A DNA stretch of 64,000 bases from positions 62,001-126,000 of the forward strand of contig JBPYFK010000020.1 in assembly GCA_051984675.1 (NCBI GenBank), given 5' to 3'. The notes beneath the pieces are model-generated. The model made no database searches. It saw nothing but the letters and a program-made list of their open reading frames with translations, and was not told the origin of the DNA. The position numbers and the translations under genes were made by a program. Shown here piece by piece: positions 51,610-59,918 of this stretch (positions are counted from its first letter, which is position 1; each line of letters starts with the position of its first letter). Source of the DNA: JBPYFK01 sp051984675 (GTDB lineage: Bacteria > Actinomycetota > Actinomycetes > Mycobacteriales > Pseudonocardiaceae).

Positions 51610-52389
51610 TTATGATCCGAAACGTCGGTGCCGAGCGGCGTATTCACGCAACGCGCGAAGGAAGTCAACACGGCGGAACGCCGGCCAGTACGCCTCACAG
51701 AACCAGAACTCCGAATGCGCCGACTGCCACAGCATGAACCCGGAGAGCCGCTGCTCGCCCGACGTCCGAATAAGTAGGTCGGGGTCGGGCTGCCCGGACG
51801 TGTAGAGGTGCTCGGCGATGTGGTCCACATCGAGCACTTCCGCGAGTTCCTCAATGGTTGTGCCGGCCTCGGCGTGTTGCTGGAGCAGCTTGCGCACAGC
51901 GTCGGCGATCTCTCGCCGCCCGCCGTAGCCGACCGCGACGTTAACCTGCATTCCCGGTCGTCCCTCGGTCCTGAGTGCGGCGGCCGACAGGCGCGCAGCC
52001 GTTTCGGTCGGCAACAGGTCAAGCGCCCCCACGATGCGAACCCGCCACGGCGTGGTGGCCGCGGTCAGGTCATCCACCACGCCGGCGATAATCTCCAGCA
52101 GGGCGTCCAGCTCTTCGCTCGAGCGGTTCAGGTTGTCCGTGGACAACAGCCACAGCGTCACGACCTCGACATTGGCGTCCTGGCACCAGTGGAGCAGCTC
52201 CGCGATCTTGCGGGCGCCCGCCTGGTGGCCGTAGTTGACGTCGTTGAATCCCGCTTCCTTCGCCCAGCGTCGATTGCCGTCGAGGATGACGCCGACGTGC
52301 CGAGGGCCCCGGCCACCATCCAGTTCACGTCGTAGTCGCCTCTCGTAGATGCTGTACAGGAGTTCCCGCAGCCAAATCTTGAGCGCCAC
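51610..52389 (-). CDS. Short-chain cis-prenyltransferase (Rv1086-like Z-FPP synthase)
   Basis: 259 residues from GTG 52389 (VALKIWLRELLYSIYERRLR). UPP-synthase family motifs: VGVILDGNRRWAKEAGF with the catalytic Asp, TLWLLSTDNLNRS, AVGYGGRREIADAV, and DPDLLIRTSGEQRLSGFMLW. The order and wording follow mycobacterial Rv1086, which makes Z,E-farnesyl diphosphate for decaprenyl phosphate synthesis, hence cell-wall arabinan and peptidoglycan carriers. The start lacks a good RBS. Confidence 0.9.
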   Translation of the reverse strand: MALKIWLRELLYSIYERRLRRELDGGRGPRHVGVILDGNRRWAKEAGFNDVNYGHQAGARKIAELLHWCQDANVEVVTLWLLSTDNLNRSSEELDALLEIIAGVVDDLTAATTPWRVRIVGALDLLPTETAARLSAAALRTEGRPGMQVNVAVGYGGRREIADAVRKLLQQHAEAGTTIEELAEVLDVDHIAEHLYTSGQPDPDLLIRTSGEQRLSGFMLWQSAHSEFWFCEAYWPAFRRVDFLRALREYAARHRRFGS

Positions 52390-52519
52390 GCTGCACGAGA
52401 CTACGCCGGCCAGATCCTCCCCTGCCTTCCCGACCCACTCAACGAGGCCCAGCGGACAGCGTGTGGGGGTGGACACAGTGACCCGGCACCTACAACCTAC
52501 GGTCCCGTAACCTCATGGC

Positions 52520-53191
52520 GTGACCGCAGCGACACTCCCTTCCCAACCTCTGGCTAAGCCGCGGATGCGCGGCTGGATACATTTCTGGTCCCTGCTGATC
52601 TCCCTGGCTGCCGGTGCCACGCTGATCACGCTTGCGGCTGCGACAGTGTCCACACAAGCCGCAGCCGGCACCTCGGTGTACGTGGCGACGGTGCTGGGCC
52701 TATTCGGAGTCAGCGCGCTGTACCACCGCAAGACCTGGAAGACGGTCGGCGCTCGCACCTGGATGCGCCGTCTCGACCATTCCATGATCTTCCTGTTCAT
52801 TGCGGGTACCTACACGCCGTTCGCCATGCTCGCGATGCGTCCGTCCACGGGAGCGGTCGTCTTGGCCGTGGTGTGGGGAGGAGCGCTGGGCGGGGTGGTG
52901 CTCAAACTCGCTTGGCCCAACGCGCCCCGATGGGTGGGTGTGCCGGTCTATGTCGCGCTCGGCTGGGTGGCGGTCTTCGTGTTGCCCGATCTGCTGCACA
53001 GCGCGGGCGTGGCGGCGCTGGTCCTTCTCATCGCGGGCGGGTTGCTCTACACGGCCGGGGCGATCTTCTATGCGGTGCGCTGGCCCGACCCGTGGCCGAA
53101 GACATTCGGATACCACGAGTTCTTTCATGCCGCGGTCTCCGCCGCCGCGATCTGCCACCACGTCGCCATCTGGTTGGCGCTGTATTCGTGA
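52520..53191 (+). CDS. Hemolysin III-family (PAQR-like) membrane protein
   Basis: 223 residues with seven membrane helices. Conserved motifs SALYHRKTW, RRLDHSMIFLFIAGTYTPFA and YHEFFHAAVSAAAICHHVAI place it in the HlyIII/PAQR family, where the His and Asp residues bind zinc. Real haemolytic activity is doubtful; proteins of this family may be lipid hydrolases. GTG 52520 start; divergent from the prenyltransferase gene, as Rv1085c/Rv1086. Confidence 0.9.
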   Translation: MTAATLPSQPLAKPRMRGWIHFWSLLISLAAGATLITLAAATVSTQAAAGTSVYVATVLGLFGVSALYHRKTWKTVGARTWMRRLDHSMIFLFIAGTYTPFAMLAMRPSTGAVVLAVVWGGALGGVVLKLAWPNAPRWVGVPVYVALGWVAVFVLPDLLHSAGVAALVLLIAGGLLYTAGAIFYAVRWPDPWPKTFGYHEFFHAAVSAAAICHHVAIWLALYS

Positions 53192-53226
53192 GTAGGCCGT
53201 GGTCCACGTGGCGGATGCGGTGAAGT

Positions 53227-53277
53227 GGTGAAAGACGAGTTCATCACCGAATCCGCAGTGAAATCGTCTTTCACCGC
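53227..53277. repeat. Hairpin element, paired arms (convergent gap)
   Basis: Left arm 53227-53247 (GGTGAAAGACGAGTTCATCA plus C), right arm 53255-53277 (GCAGTGAAATCGTCTTTCAC plus CGC). Some mismatches. Confidence 0.82.
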
Positions 53278-53293
53278 TACACCAGGGTTCTCA

Positions 53294-55348
53294 TCAGGCC
53301 GTCAGAGCCGCCACCAACTCGTCGACACCCGTAACCGGCCGGTCACAGACATAGCCACGACAGACATACGCAGCGGCGATGCCGTCGACCAAGGTGCGTC
53401 CAGCCAGCAAGGGAACGCTCCCCGTTTCGGGTTCACCAGCGACAACCACGGCACCGCCGGGGGCAAAGCGCAGCGCCGTCGCGTACAGCGCCTCCCTATT
53501 CGGGTCACCGCTGTTCCCCACCACCGCTACCTGGATCGGACCGTGGGCCAATGCCTCCGCTGTCCCGAGCCACTGCCCTGCGAACCTCGGAGCACGGTTC
53601 ACGAGCAAACCAACACGCCTCAAAGCCTCTTCCGCTGCACGTCGGTATCGGGCGGAACGTTCCGGTCCTGCCAAAGCTGACGCCGTCAACAGAGCGCTAG
53701 CCGTAGCGGACGCGCCCGATGGGCTCGCGTTGTCCGTCGGGTCAGACGGGCGCCGCACCAGCGCCTCAGCGTCGAAGGCAGTGTCGTGGAACAGTCCCAG
53801 GTGATCAGGATCGGCGAACCGTTCGAGGGCGCTGTCCAGCAGGTCGCATGCGGCATGGAGCCAGCGTGGCGCACCGGTAGCTTGGTGCAGCGCAAGCAGA
53901 CCTTCCGCGAGGCAGCCGTGGTCTTCGAGCACACCAGCCGCAGATCCAGCCACGCCTTTTCGGGAGCTGCGGCGCACCTGGCCGTTGGGGAGGTGCACGC
54001 TGAGTATCAGATCAGCTGCCTGCTCGGCTATTCGGATCCACTGCGGCTCGTCACACACGACCGCTGCCTCCACCAACGCGGTCACAGCCATCCCATTCCA
54101 AGCCGTGACAATCTTGTCGTCGGTGGCTGGCTGAGGGCGCCGTGTCCTGGCGTCATAAAGTGCTCCCTGGACGCGTCGCCACCGGGCAAGGTCATCCGGG
54201 GTTCTCAGCAAACGCAGAGTCGAGGTACCGCGTTCGAAGGTGCCCGAAGCCGTCACCCCAAAAAGTTCGGCCGCCCACTCCCCGTCATCCGAACCGAGCA
54301 CCTCCACAAGCTCAGCCGGGGTCCAGACGTACGTCGATCCCTCGACACCCTCGGTATCGGCGTCGAGTGACGCAGCGAAGCCCCCTTCTTGCGTCCGCAG
54401 GTCTCGCAGCACAAACTGCGCGGTCTCGCGCGCCACACGCTTCACCAACGCTTCGAACTCGCCGTCGCTGTCCTGCCCCCTGCCTGCGACCCGCGCCAGG
54501 TGGGCATAAGCCCGCAGAAGCAATGCATTGTCGTAGAGCATCTTCTCGAAATGGGGTACCACCCATTCGGCGTCCACACTGTAGCGGGCGAACCCGCCGG
54601 CAAGCTGGTCATAAATACCACCCCTGGCCATCGCCTCGCACGTGTGTCGCACCATCTCCCACGCCGACGGCCCGGTTTCCGCAGTACCGACCCGTTCACA
54701 GTGGCGTAGCAGGAATTCCAACACCATTGACGGTGGAAACTTGGGCGCCTTTCCAAATCCTCCCGCGCTCTCATCGAACTCCGAACGAAGCGACTTGACC
54801 GCAGACGCAAGGACTTGGTTGTCCACAGGGGTCTCTGGTAGCGGAGTAGCGTGAGAGGAAAGTTGTTCGGTCACACGTGCCGCAGCGCGGCGTACTTCAA
54901 CACCGCGATCCTGCCAGGCCTGCACCACTGCGACTAGGAGCTGGCGGAAGGACGGCAATCCGTGTAGCGGTTTCGGCGGGTAGTAGGTTCCGCAATGGAA
55001 CGGGTCGGCGCCCGGCGTCAGGAAGCAGGTCATCGGCCAACCGCCCTGCCCACTCATGGCCTGGGTGGCCTCCATGTAGACAGCGTCCACGTCGGGACGT
55101 TCTTCCCGATCCACCTTGATGTTGACGAAGTTCGCGTTCATCAACTCGGCGGTCTCGGTGTCTTCGAAGGACTCGTGGGCCATGACGTGACACCAGTGAC
55201 ACGCCGCATAGCCGATGGAGAGAAGCACGGGCACGTCGCGCCGCTGCGCTTCGTCGAACGCCTCCGGGCACCACGGCCACCAGTCGACCGGGTTGTTGGC
55301 GTGCTGGAGCAAGTACGGGCTGGTTGCATCCGCGAGGCGGTTTGCCAT
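53294..55348 (-). CDS. Thioredoxin-like DUF255 protein (YyaL/Rv1084 family)
   Basis: 684 residues from ATG 55348, nine bases after GGGAGG. N-terminal thioredoxin fold (MANRLADATSPYLLQHANNP, then GYAACHWCHVMAHESFED with the CxxC near residue 55) followed by an (alpha/alpha)6 glycosidase-like barrel (GGIYDQLAGGFARYSVDAEW, HFEKMLYDNALLLRAYAH, DKIVTAWNGMAVTALVEAA). Function in bacteria is not established. Present in the same place in mycobacteria. Confidence 0.9.
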   Translation of the reverse strand: MANRLADATSPYLLQHANNPVDWWPWCPEAFDEAQRRDVPVLLSIGYAACHWCHVMAHESFEDTETAELMNANFVNIKVDREERPDVDAVYMEATQAMSGQGGWPMTCFLTPGADPFHCGTYYPPKPLHGLPSFRQLLVAVVQAWQDRGVEVRRAAARVTEQLSSHATPLPETPVDNQVLASAVKSLRSEFDESAGGFGKAPKFPPSMVLEFLLRHCERVGTAETGPSAWEMVRHTCEAMARGGIYDQLAGGFARYSVDAEWVVPHFEKMLYDNALLLRAYAHLARVAGRGQDSDGEFEALVKRVARETAQFVLRDLRTQEGGFAASLDADTEGVEGSTYVWTPAELVEVLGSDDGEWAAELFGVTASGTFERGTSTLRLLRTPDDLARWRRVQGALYDARTRRPQPATDDKIVTAWNGMAVTALVEAAVVCDEPQWIRIAEQAADLILSVHLPNGQVRRSSRKGVAGSAAGVLEDHGCLAEGLLALHQATGAPRWLHAACDLLDSALERFADPDHLGLFHDTAFDAEALVRRPSDPTDNASPSGASATASALLTASALAGPERSARYRRAAEEALRRVGLLVNRAPRFAGQWLGTAEALAHGPIQVAVVGNSGDPNREALYATALRFAPGGAVVVAGEPETGSVPLLAGRTLVDGIAAAYVCRGYVCDRPVTGVDELVAALTA

Positions 55349-55551
55349 GTTCCCAGCCTCCCACTTCGAATCCGCCACGATCCACCCGGAGCTTGCGAAG
55401 CGGGACTCCGGCTTGCCACGCGGCTACGGCGGTGACCAGTCGACCTGTCGGTCGAAGCTCGCCCGCAGGCCCCGGTGGACGCTTCCAGTCCATTCCTCAC
55501 TATCTTCGGCTCGACTCCGTGATTCATTCTTCACCCAATCCAGTGAGGGAT

Positions 55552-55600
55552 AGCGAAAGACGCGTTCACTGCATATTCAACCGAGAACACCTCTTTCACC
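55552..55600. repeat. Hairpin element with decayed right arm
   Basis: Left arm 55552-55572 (AGCGAAAGACGCGTTCACTG plus C). The right arm (55582-55600, GAGAACACCTCTTTCACC) has lost several pairing bases. Confidence 0.7.
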
Positions 55601-55651
55601 AGGTAACAGGCGATCCATTCCTCAGCTCGACCACCGGAAACGACATCGAAG

Positions 55652-55660
55652 TTATCCACA
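55652..55660 (+). promoter_or_regulatory. DnaA box TTATCCACA
   Basis: Exact match to the canonical DnaA box, 73 bases before the AbiEi/DUF559-like gene. Confidence 0.6.
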
Positions 55661-55668
55661 GGGATGTC

Positions 55669-55682
55669 AATTGTCCACAATT
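55669..55682. promoter_or_regulatory. Dyad AATTGT-CC-ACAATT containing a second DnaA box
   Basis: Perfect 6-bp arms. TTGTCCACA at 55671-55679 matches the DnaA box form common in actinobacteria, in the same direction as the first box and 19 bases from it. The dyad itself could be an autoregulatory operator for the adjacent wHTH protein. Confidence 0.55.
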
Positions 55683-55732
55683 TTGGAAACCGGACTGGCT
55701 TGAACGGTTTCCTGCTGTCGATCATCGACCAC

Positions 55733-56710
55733 ATGAAACCTCAGAACTGGAAGGTCAGCCCGGAAACCCTATGGGCGCACTCTTGGAATGGCGCCATCCG
55801 CGTAACGACTCTTGAGAAACTAGGCGTACACAGCAGCACTGCCTATAGGCGCTGTATAGAGGGCGGTCCTTGGCAGCGTGTCCTACCGGGCATTGTCCTG
55901 CTTCATTCAGGCCAGCCGACACGCGACCAGTTGGTCGCCGCAGCACTCCTCTACGGGGGTCCAGCCGCCTTGGTTACGGGCTTGGAGGCCTGCCGCAGAC
56001 ACGGGCAGCGGCAGCTCCCCCATGACTTGCGCATACATCTTCTTGTTCCTTCCCAACGGAAGCTTCATTCGAGCGACTACGTGGTCGTCGAACGCACCAA
56101 GTACCTCCCGAAACCCGTCATGCGCGACGGGTTCCCACTGGCGCCTCATGTGCGTGCCGTTCTCGACGCAGGGCGACGGATTCGAGAGTTTTCGCCAGTT
56201 CGGGACATGCTCGTCGAAGCGGTTGACCGTGGCTGCGCGCCGTTTTCGATGCTCACCGAACTGAACACCGGCAGTCAGCGGGGCACCGCAGTTCCCCGCC
56301 GCCTACTACGCGACGAGGTCTGCGACGACGTTCGCTCCGTTGCGGAGAACTCCGTCGCGGAGAGCGAAGCGCTACTCCTTTGGCAACGTGCCGGGCTGCC
56401 GGAACCTCTCACGGCCACGACGTTGTTTGACGAACGGGAACAGTACGTGACCAAACCTGACTTCTGGTGCCAGGAATACGGTTTCGCTTGGCAGATAACA
56501 TCGGCAACATTCCGCCACGGCCAGCAGGAATACGAGAAATCAGCTGAACGGAAAGCAAGGTTCAGGGACGCCGGAATCGTTGTGTTGCAAACACACCCAC
56601 AGGAGATTCGAAACTCACCACGAGCAGTCATCAAAGCATTGAGGCATGAGTCCGAATCAGCGAGGCGGAAGGTGACCACGAAAATACTGATCGAACATCA
56701 ACAAGATTAA
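55733..56710 (+). CDS. AbiEi-antitoxin-like wHTH plus DUF559 endonuclease-fold protein
   Basis: 325 residues from ATG 55733 (MKPQNWKVSPETLWAHSWNG). The N-terminus looks like the AbiEi_4 winged-helix domain (IRVTTLEKLGVHSSTAYRRC), then LVTGLEACRRHG. The C-terminus (VAESEALLLWQRAGLPEPLT, TKPDFWCQEYGFAWQITSAT, GIVVLQTHPQEI) matches the Vsr-like fold of actinobacterial DUF559 proteins. No toxin gene adjoins. It breaks the mycobacterial Rv1084/Rv1083 order and is AT-richer than its neighbours, suggesting gain by transfer. Real function unknown. Confidence 0.72.
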   Translation: MKPQNWKVSPETLWAHSWNGAIRVTTLEKLGVHSSTAYRRCIEGGPWQRVLPGIVLLHSGQPTRDQLVAAALLYGGPAALVTGLEACRRHGQRQLPHDLRIHLLVPSQRKLHSSDYVVVERTKYLPKPVMRDGFPLAPHVRAVLDAGRRIREFSPVRDMLVEAVDRGCAPFSMLTELNTGSQRGTAVPRRLLRDEVCDDVRSVAENSVAESEALLLWQRAGLPEPLTATTLFDEREQYVTKPDFWCQEYGFAWQITSATFRHGQQEYEKSAERKARFRDAGIVVLQTHPQEIRNSPRAVIKALRHESESARRKVTTKILIEHQQD

Positions 56711-56762
56711 CTACGCCCACGCACAAATCCGGGCGAGAAACTCGAATCGCATTCAGATCAGC

Positions 56763-56782
56763 TGAAAGGCGAGGTCACTCCG
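56763..56782 (+). repeat. Decayed hairpin unit (convergent gap)
   Basis: TGAAAGGCGAGGTCACTCC resembles GTGAAAGACGAGTTCACTGC with several changes. Confidence 0.4.
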
Positions 56783-56830
56783 AACCACCACGACCGCGCC
56801 GCTTCTATGAGGTTATGAACGCAAGCGCGG

Positions 56831-57163
56831 TCAAGGCTTTTCTTGGCCCCCAGCTTGGCCGGGGTCAGACGCACCCAAGTCGTCCTTCACCACGTCACCC
56901 TCCCCGGGCTCCACCCCGTTCGAGGACTGGTAGTTCGAATCGACGACACGTTTGCCGGTTACCCCTGCTTGTCCATCAAAGGTGGCAGGCACTCGTTTCA
57001 GGTGCTTACTCATAGACTTGATGAGAAAGGCAACAGCCACGCCGAACAGGATCAACACCAACAGCGCGACTGGTGAAGACTTGCCGACATCGTCTCCCTG
57101 GCCACCGGGCGCGTTCGGTTGTGGGGCCTGAGCCAGGACCGCCATCGTCTCGGAGACGTTCAT
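56831..57163 (-). CDS. Small single-pass membrane protein, Rv1083-like
   Basis: 110 residues from ATG 57163, overlapping the mca stop by four bases. One membrane helix (PVALLVLILFGVAVAFLIKS, about residues 32-51), then a positively charged stretch (MSKHLKRVP) and an acidic, disordered C-terminus. Mycobacteria have a small membrane gene in this place after mca. Function unknown; coupling to mca parallels the mshB-membrane protein pair at 5.07 kb. Confidence 0.78.
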   Translation of the reverse strand: MNVSETMAVLAQAPQPNAPGGQGDDVGKSSPVALLVLILFGVAVAFLIKSMSKHLKRVPATFDGQAGVTGKRVVDSNYQSSNGVEPGEGDVVKDDLGASDPGQAGGQEKP

Positions 57164-58041
57164 GCACATACCTTCTCTTCCACACCATCGAACAGGTCGT
57201 CCTCTGGGAGCGTCGTGTCCACCAAAGAACGAACCAGTTCATAGTCTTCGGTCGGCCACAGATCACGCTGAATGTCCAACGGCACTGCGAACCATCGGCT
57301 ATTCGGATCGATCTGCGTGGCATGCGCTCTCAGCGCGTCGTCACGCGCTTCGAAGTAGTCAGCGCATTCCACACGTGTGGTTACTCGCTCATGGGGATCG
57401 GGACGAGATGAATCCCACTTCTTGAGCCACTCTCCGTACGGAGAGTCCAACCCGCGTTCCAGCAACGCGTCATGAAAGAGTTGCATACGTCGACGCGAAA
57501 ACCCATGTGAGTAGTACAGCTTCAAAGGCTGCCAAGGCTCTCCTGCGTCCACGTACAGGTCGGGATCTCCGGCGGCGTCGAAGGCCGCCATAGACACTTC
57601 GTGGCAACGGATGTGGTCAGGGTGTGGGTAGCCACCGTTCTCGTCGTAGGTGACCATCACATGGGGCTGGAACGCACGCACTACCCGCACCAGTTCGGCG
57701 GCGGCGGTTTCGATCGGCACCCGAGCGAAGCAGCCCTCTGGCAGCGGTGGAGGCGGATCACCTTCCGGCAGTCCCGAGTCGACGAACCCGAGCCAACGGT
57801 GCTGCACACCGAGAATCTTGGCAGCCTCCGCCATCTCCTGTCGCCGGATCTCAGGCAGGTTCGCAGCGACCTCAGGACGGTCCATCCCCGGGTTCAGGAT
57901 GCTGCCAGCTTCGCCACCCGTGCACGTGACGACCATCACATCGTGTCCCTCATTCACATAACGCGCTGTGGTCGCCGCCCCCTTACTGGACTCGTCGTCC
58001 GGGTGAGCGTGCACTGTCAGTAGACGCAGCTTCTCGACCAT
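57160..58041 (-). CDS. mca: Mycothiol S-conjugate amidase
   Basis: 293 residues from ATG 58041 (MVEKLRLLTVHAHPDDESSK), after AGGAGG. LmbE-fold zinc amidase that cleaves mycothiol conjugates of electrophiles so they can be exported as mercapturic acids. Motifs: HAHPDDESSKGA (metal His and Asp), VVTCTGGEAGSILNP, and YDENGGYPHPDHIRCHEVSM. The wording ESSKGAA rather than ETLWTGG separates it from MshB. The long upstream reading to 58278 lies over the DUF4307 gene's 5' end and is rejected. Confidence 0.94.
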   Translation of the reverse strand: MVEKLRLLTVHAHPDDESSKGAATTARYVNEGHDVMVVTCTGGEAGSILNPGMDRPEVAANLPEIRRQEMAEAAKILGVQHRWLGFVDSGLPEGDPPPPLPEGCFARVPIETAAAELVRVVRAFQPHVMVTYDENGGYPHPDHIRCHEVSMAAFDAAGDPDLYVDAGEPWQPLKLYYSHGFSRRRMQLFHDALLERGLDSPYGEWLKKWDSSRPDPHERVTTRVECADYFEARDDALRAHATQIDPNSRWFAVPLDIQRDLWPTEDYELVRSLVDTTLPEDDLFDGVEEKVCA

Positions 58042-58199
58042 CGCCGGCAGTCCCTCCTGCTCGATCAGACCGGCCCCGCTGACTGGCGCCGGAGCAACCC
58101 GGGGATACTCAACGTGGATGCCGCCTCCCATTGTTCCCGGGCGACCGACATCCGCTCGCAGCAGGTCCCGACTCACCTCGCCGAGGAGTCGCCGCCGAA

Positions 58200-58637
58200 G
58201 TGTTGAACCAGCAGCTCCCTGCCGGGCGTTACGGGTCGCGTACGCCCAAGCCATCTCGCCCCACGCTACGTATCGCACTGATCGCGACGGCGTTGCTGGC
58301 GGGGCTGGTCGTCGCGGTTGTGGCCTACCGCAACCTTGGCAGCGCTCCGATCAACGGACAACAGACCCTGTACTCGCGTTTGGATGACCATTCTTTGCGC
58401 GTCACGATCGAAGTCCAACGCGACAACCCGCGTCGCCCGGCCGATTGCGTGGTACGTGCGATGTCAAAGGATGGTCAAGAGGTCGGACGCAAAGAGGTTT
58501 ATGTCCCTCCGTCCGATGACACCATCCGGCTTGACACGGTGGTGCGTACCTCGAACACTCCCGCGTCTGGTGACGTGTACGGGTGTACATACAACGTCCC
58601 CGAATATTTGTCCACTCATACGCGGCCAACTGGGTGA
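58200..58637 (+). CDS. DUF4307 single-pass membrane protein (Rv1081c-like)
   Basis: 145 residues from GTG 58200 after GAGGAG. Short N-terminal region with RYGSRTPKPSRPTLR, one membrane helix (IALIATALLAGLVVAVVAY), and an extracytoplasmic beta-rich domain (SLRVTIEVQRDNPRRPADCV, EVGRKEVYVPPSDDTIRLDT) with two cysteines that could pair. Function unknown; conserved between mca and greA in mycobacteria. Confidence 0.82.
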   Translation: MLNQQLPAGRYGSRTPKPSRPTLRIALIATALLAGLVVAVVAYRNLGSAPINGQQTLYSRLDDHSLRVTIEVQRDNPRRPADCVVRAMSKDGQEVGRKEVYVPPSDDTIRLDTVVRTSNTPASGDVYGCTYNVPEYLSTHTRPTG

Positions 58638-58712
58638 AGAAGCGCCAGCGGTTCCATTGGCTGGTCAAATCCACCCCCAATAACGGCTGGATCGTGTTAT
58701 CGTCGATGCCAG

Positions 58713-58738
58713 CACGGCCCCGCGCGGGCCGTGTTTTT
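58713..58738 (+). terminator. Intrinsic terminator between DUF4307 and greA
   Basis: CACGGCCC (58713-58720), loop CGCGC, GGGCCGTG (58726-58733), then TTTTT. An 8-bp GC stem with a T-run: the clearest classical terminator in the window, and unlike the hairpin repeats. It would end the DUF4307 transcript or attenuate one entering greA. Confidence 0.78.
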
Positions 58739-58811
58739 CCGTTCCGGGCTGTTGGCTCGGGAGTTGCCGGCCCGCAGAGCGCGGGACCGCCGTCGACAAG
58801 GAGTGGTGACC

Positions 58812-59300
58812 GTGAGCGAGACCCAGGTGACCTGGCTGACCCAAGAAGCTTACGACCGGCTCAAAGCTGAGCTGGACGAGCTTGTCGCCAACCGCCCGGT
58901 GATCGCCGCGAAGATCAACGAGGCGCGAGAGGAAGGCGACCTCAAAGAGAACGGCGGGTACCACGCTGCTCGCGAGGAGCAGGGCCAGCTGGAGTCCCGG
59001 ATTCGGCAGTTGCAGGAGCTCCTGCGCACCGCCAAGGTCGGTGATGTGCCCACGGAGTCCGGCGTTGCCAAGCCCGGCTCGGTGCTGACCGTGCGGTTCG
59101 ACGACGAGGACGAGACCGAACAGTTCCTGCTGGCCACCCGGGAAGAAGGCGCGCACGGCGAACTAGAGGTCTATTCGCCAAGCTCTCCGCTGGGAAAGGC
59201 GCTGTTGGACGCCAAGGAAGGCGAGACCCGCGAGTACGAGTTGCCCAACGGCGGCACGATGAAGGTCACGCTGATCAAGGCAGAGCCTTTCCACGGCTGA
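58812..59300 (+). CDS. greA: Transcription elongation factor GreA
   Basis: 162 residues from GTG 58812 (VSETQVTWLTQEAYDRLKAE), after AAGGAGTG. The N-terminal coiled coil carries the acidic tip AREEGDLKENGGYHAAREEQ (the DxxE tip that reaches the RNA polymerase active site). A C-terminal FKBP-like domain ends in PNGGTMKVTLIKAEPF. Rescues backtracked RNA polymerase. Confidence 0.95.
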   Translation: MSETQVTWLTQEAYDRLKAELDELVANRPVIAAKINEAREEGDLKENGGYHAAREEQGQLESRIRQLQELLRTAKVGDVPTESGVAKPGSVLTVRFDDEDETEQFLLATREEGAHGELEVYSPSSPLGKALLDAKEGETREYELPNGGTMKVTLIKAEPFHG

Positions 59301-59346
59301 TTTCGAGTCACGCTCATGTACGCGTGTGTTACGGCTGTCCACTAGT

Positions 59347-59399
59347 TTCGTGAAAGACGAGTTCACTGCTGATTCAGCAGTGAACTCGTCTTTCACGAA
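59347..59399. repeat. Hairpin element, perfect 26-bp arms (greA/Lrp convergent gap)
   Basis: Arms 59347-59372 and 59374-59399 are exact complements around one T, a 53-base palindrome: the longest pairing of the family in this window. Lies between two stop codons. Confidence 0.94.
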
Positions 59400-59408
59400 T
59401 CCCAATCT

Positions 59409-59903
59409 TCAGTGAAGATCGTCCACCAAGCTTTCCAACAGCGGCCGGAAGCGGGCTGGCACCGGCGTCGACAGCGCGATCGAGGTCGCGGTGCGCCGGA
59501 CGCCCGGTAACGCGACGATCTCGTCAATGACACGTTGCAGGTCATCGTTCGAGCGAGCAACCATTCGAACAAACAGGTCTCCATCACCCGTGGTCGCATG
59601 CACCTCACAGACCTCATCAATGGACGCGAGGCCCTCGGCTACCACGGCCCGCCGTCCCTGCACGATTTCAAGCACAGCGAATGCGGTCAGCCCGTAACCC
59701 ATGGCGGCCAGATCCAGGTCCGGCGGGAAGCCACGTAAGATCCCCCGCTCGACCAGGCGATCCATGCGCGCCTGGACGGTCCCACGGGCCACCTTGAGCC
59801 GGCGTGAACATTCCAGCACACCAAGGCGGGGCTCGTCGGACAGCAGTAACAGCAGACGGGCATCCAAGGCATCCAACACGACCTCCAACGAGACGCACGC
59901 CAT
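59409..59903 (-). CDS. Lrp/AsnC-family regulator, divergent from hppD
   Basis: 164 residues from ATG 59903 (MACVSLEVVLDALDARLLLL); a GTG eight codons later is also possible. HTH PRLGVLECSRRLKVARGTVQ then ARMDRLVERGIL, followed by the RAM ligand-binding fold (VHATTGDGDLFVRMVARSND). Lrp-type proteins next to hppD control tyrosine breakdown in other actinobacteria. Repeated half-sites in the shared promoter (59919-59989) fit an Lrp octamer. Ligand probably tyrosine or 4-hydroxyphenylpyruvate, by inference. Confidence 0.87.
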   Translation of the reverse strand: MACVSLEVVLDALDARLLLLLSDEPRLGVLECSRRLKVARGTVQARMDRLVERGILRGFPPDLDLAAMGYGLTAFAVLEIVQGRRAVVAEGLASIDEVCEVHATTGDGDLFVRMVARSNDDLQRVIDEIVALPGVRRTATSIALSTPVPARFRPLLESLVDDLH

Positions 59904-59918
59904 CAAGCCTGTCCATAC

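Larger units (their letters stand above)
55349..55732. other. Divergent gap with DnaA boxes
   Basis: 384 bases between the DUF255 gene and the AbiEi/DUF559-like gene. It contains a decayed hairpin element (55552-55600), two DnaA boxes and an AATTGT-CC-ACAATT dyad. AT-richer than its surroundings from about 55600. Confidence 0.55.
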
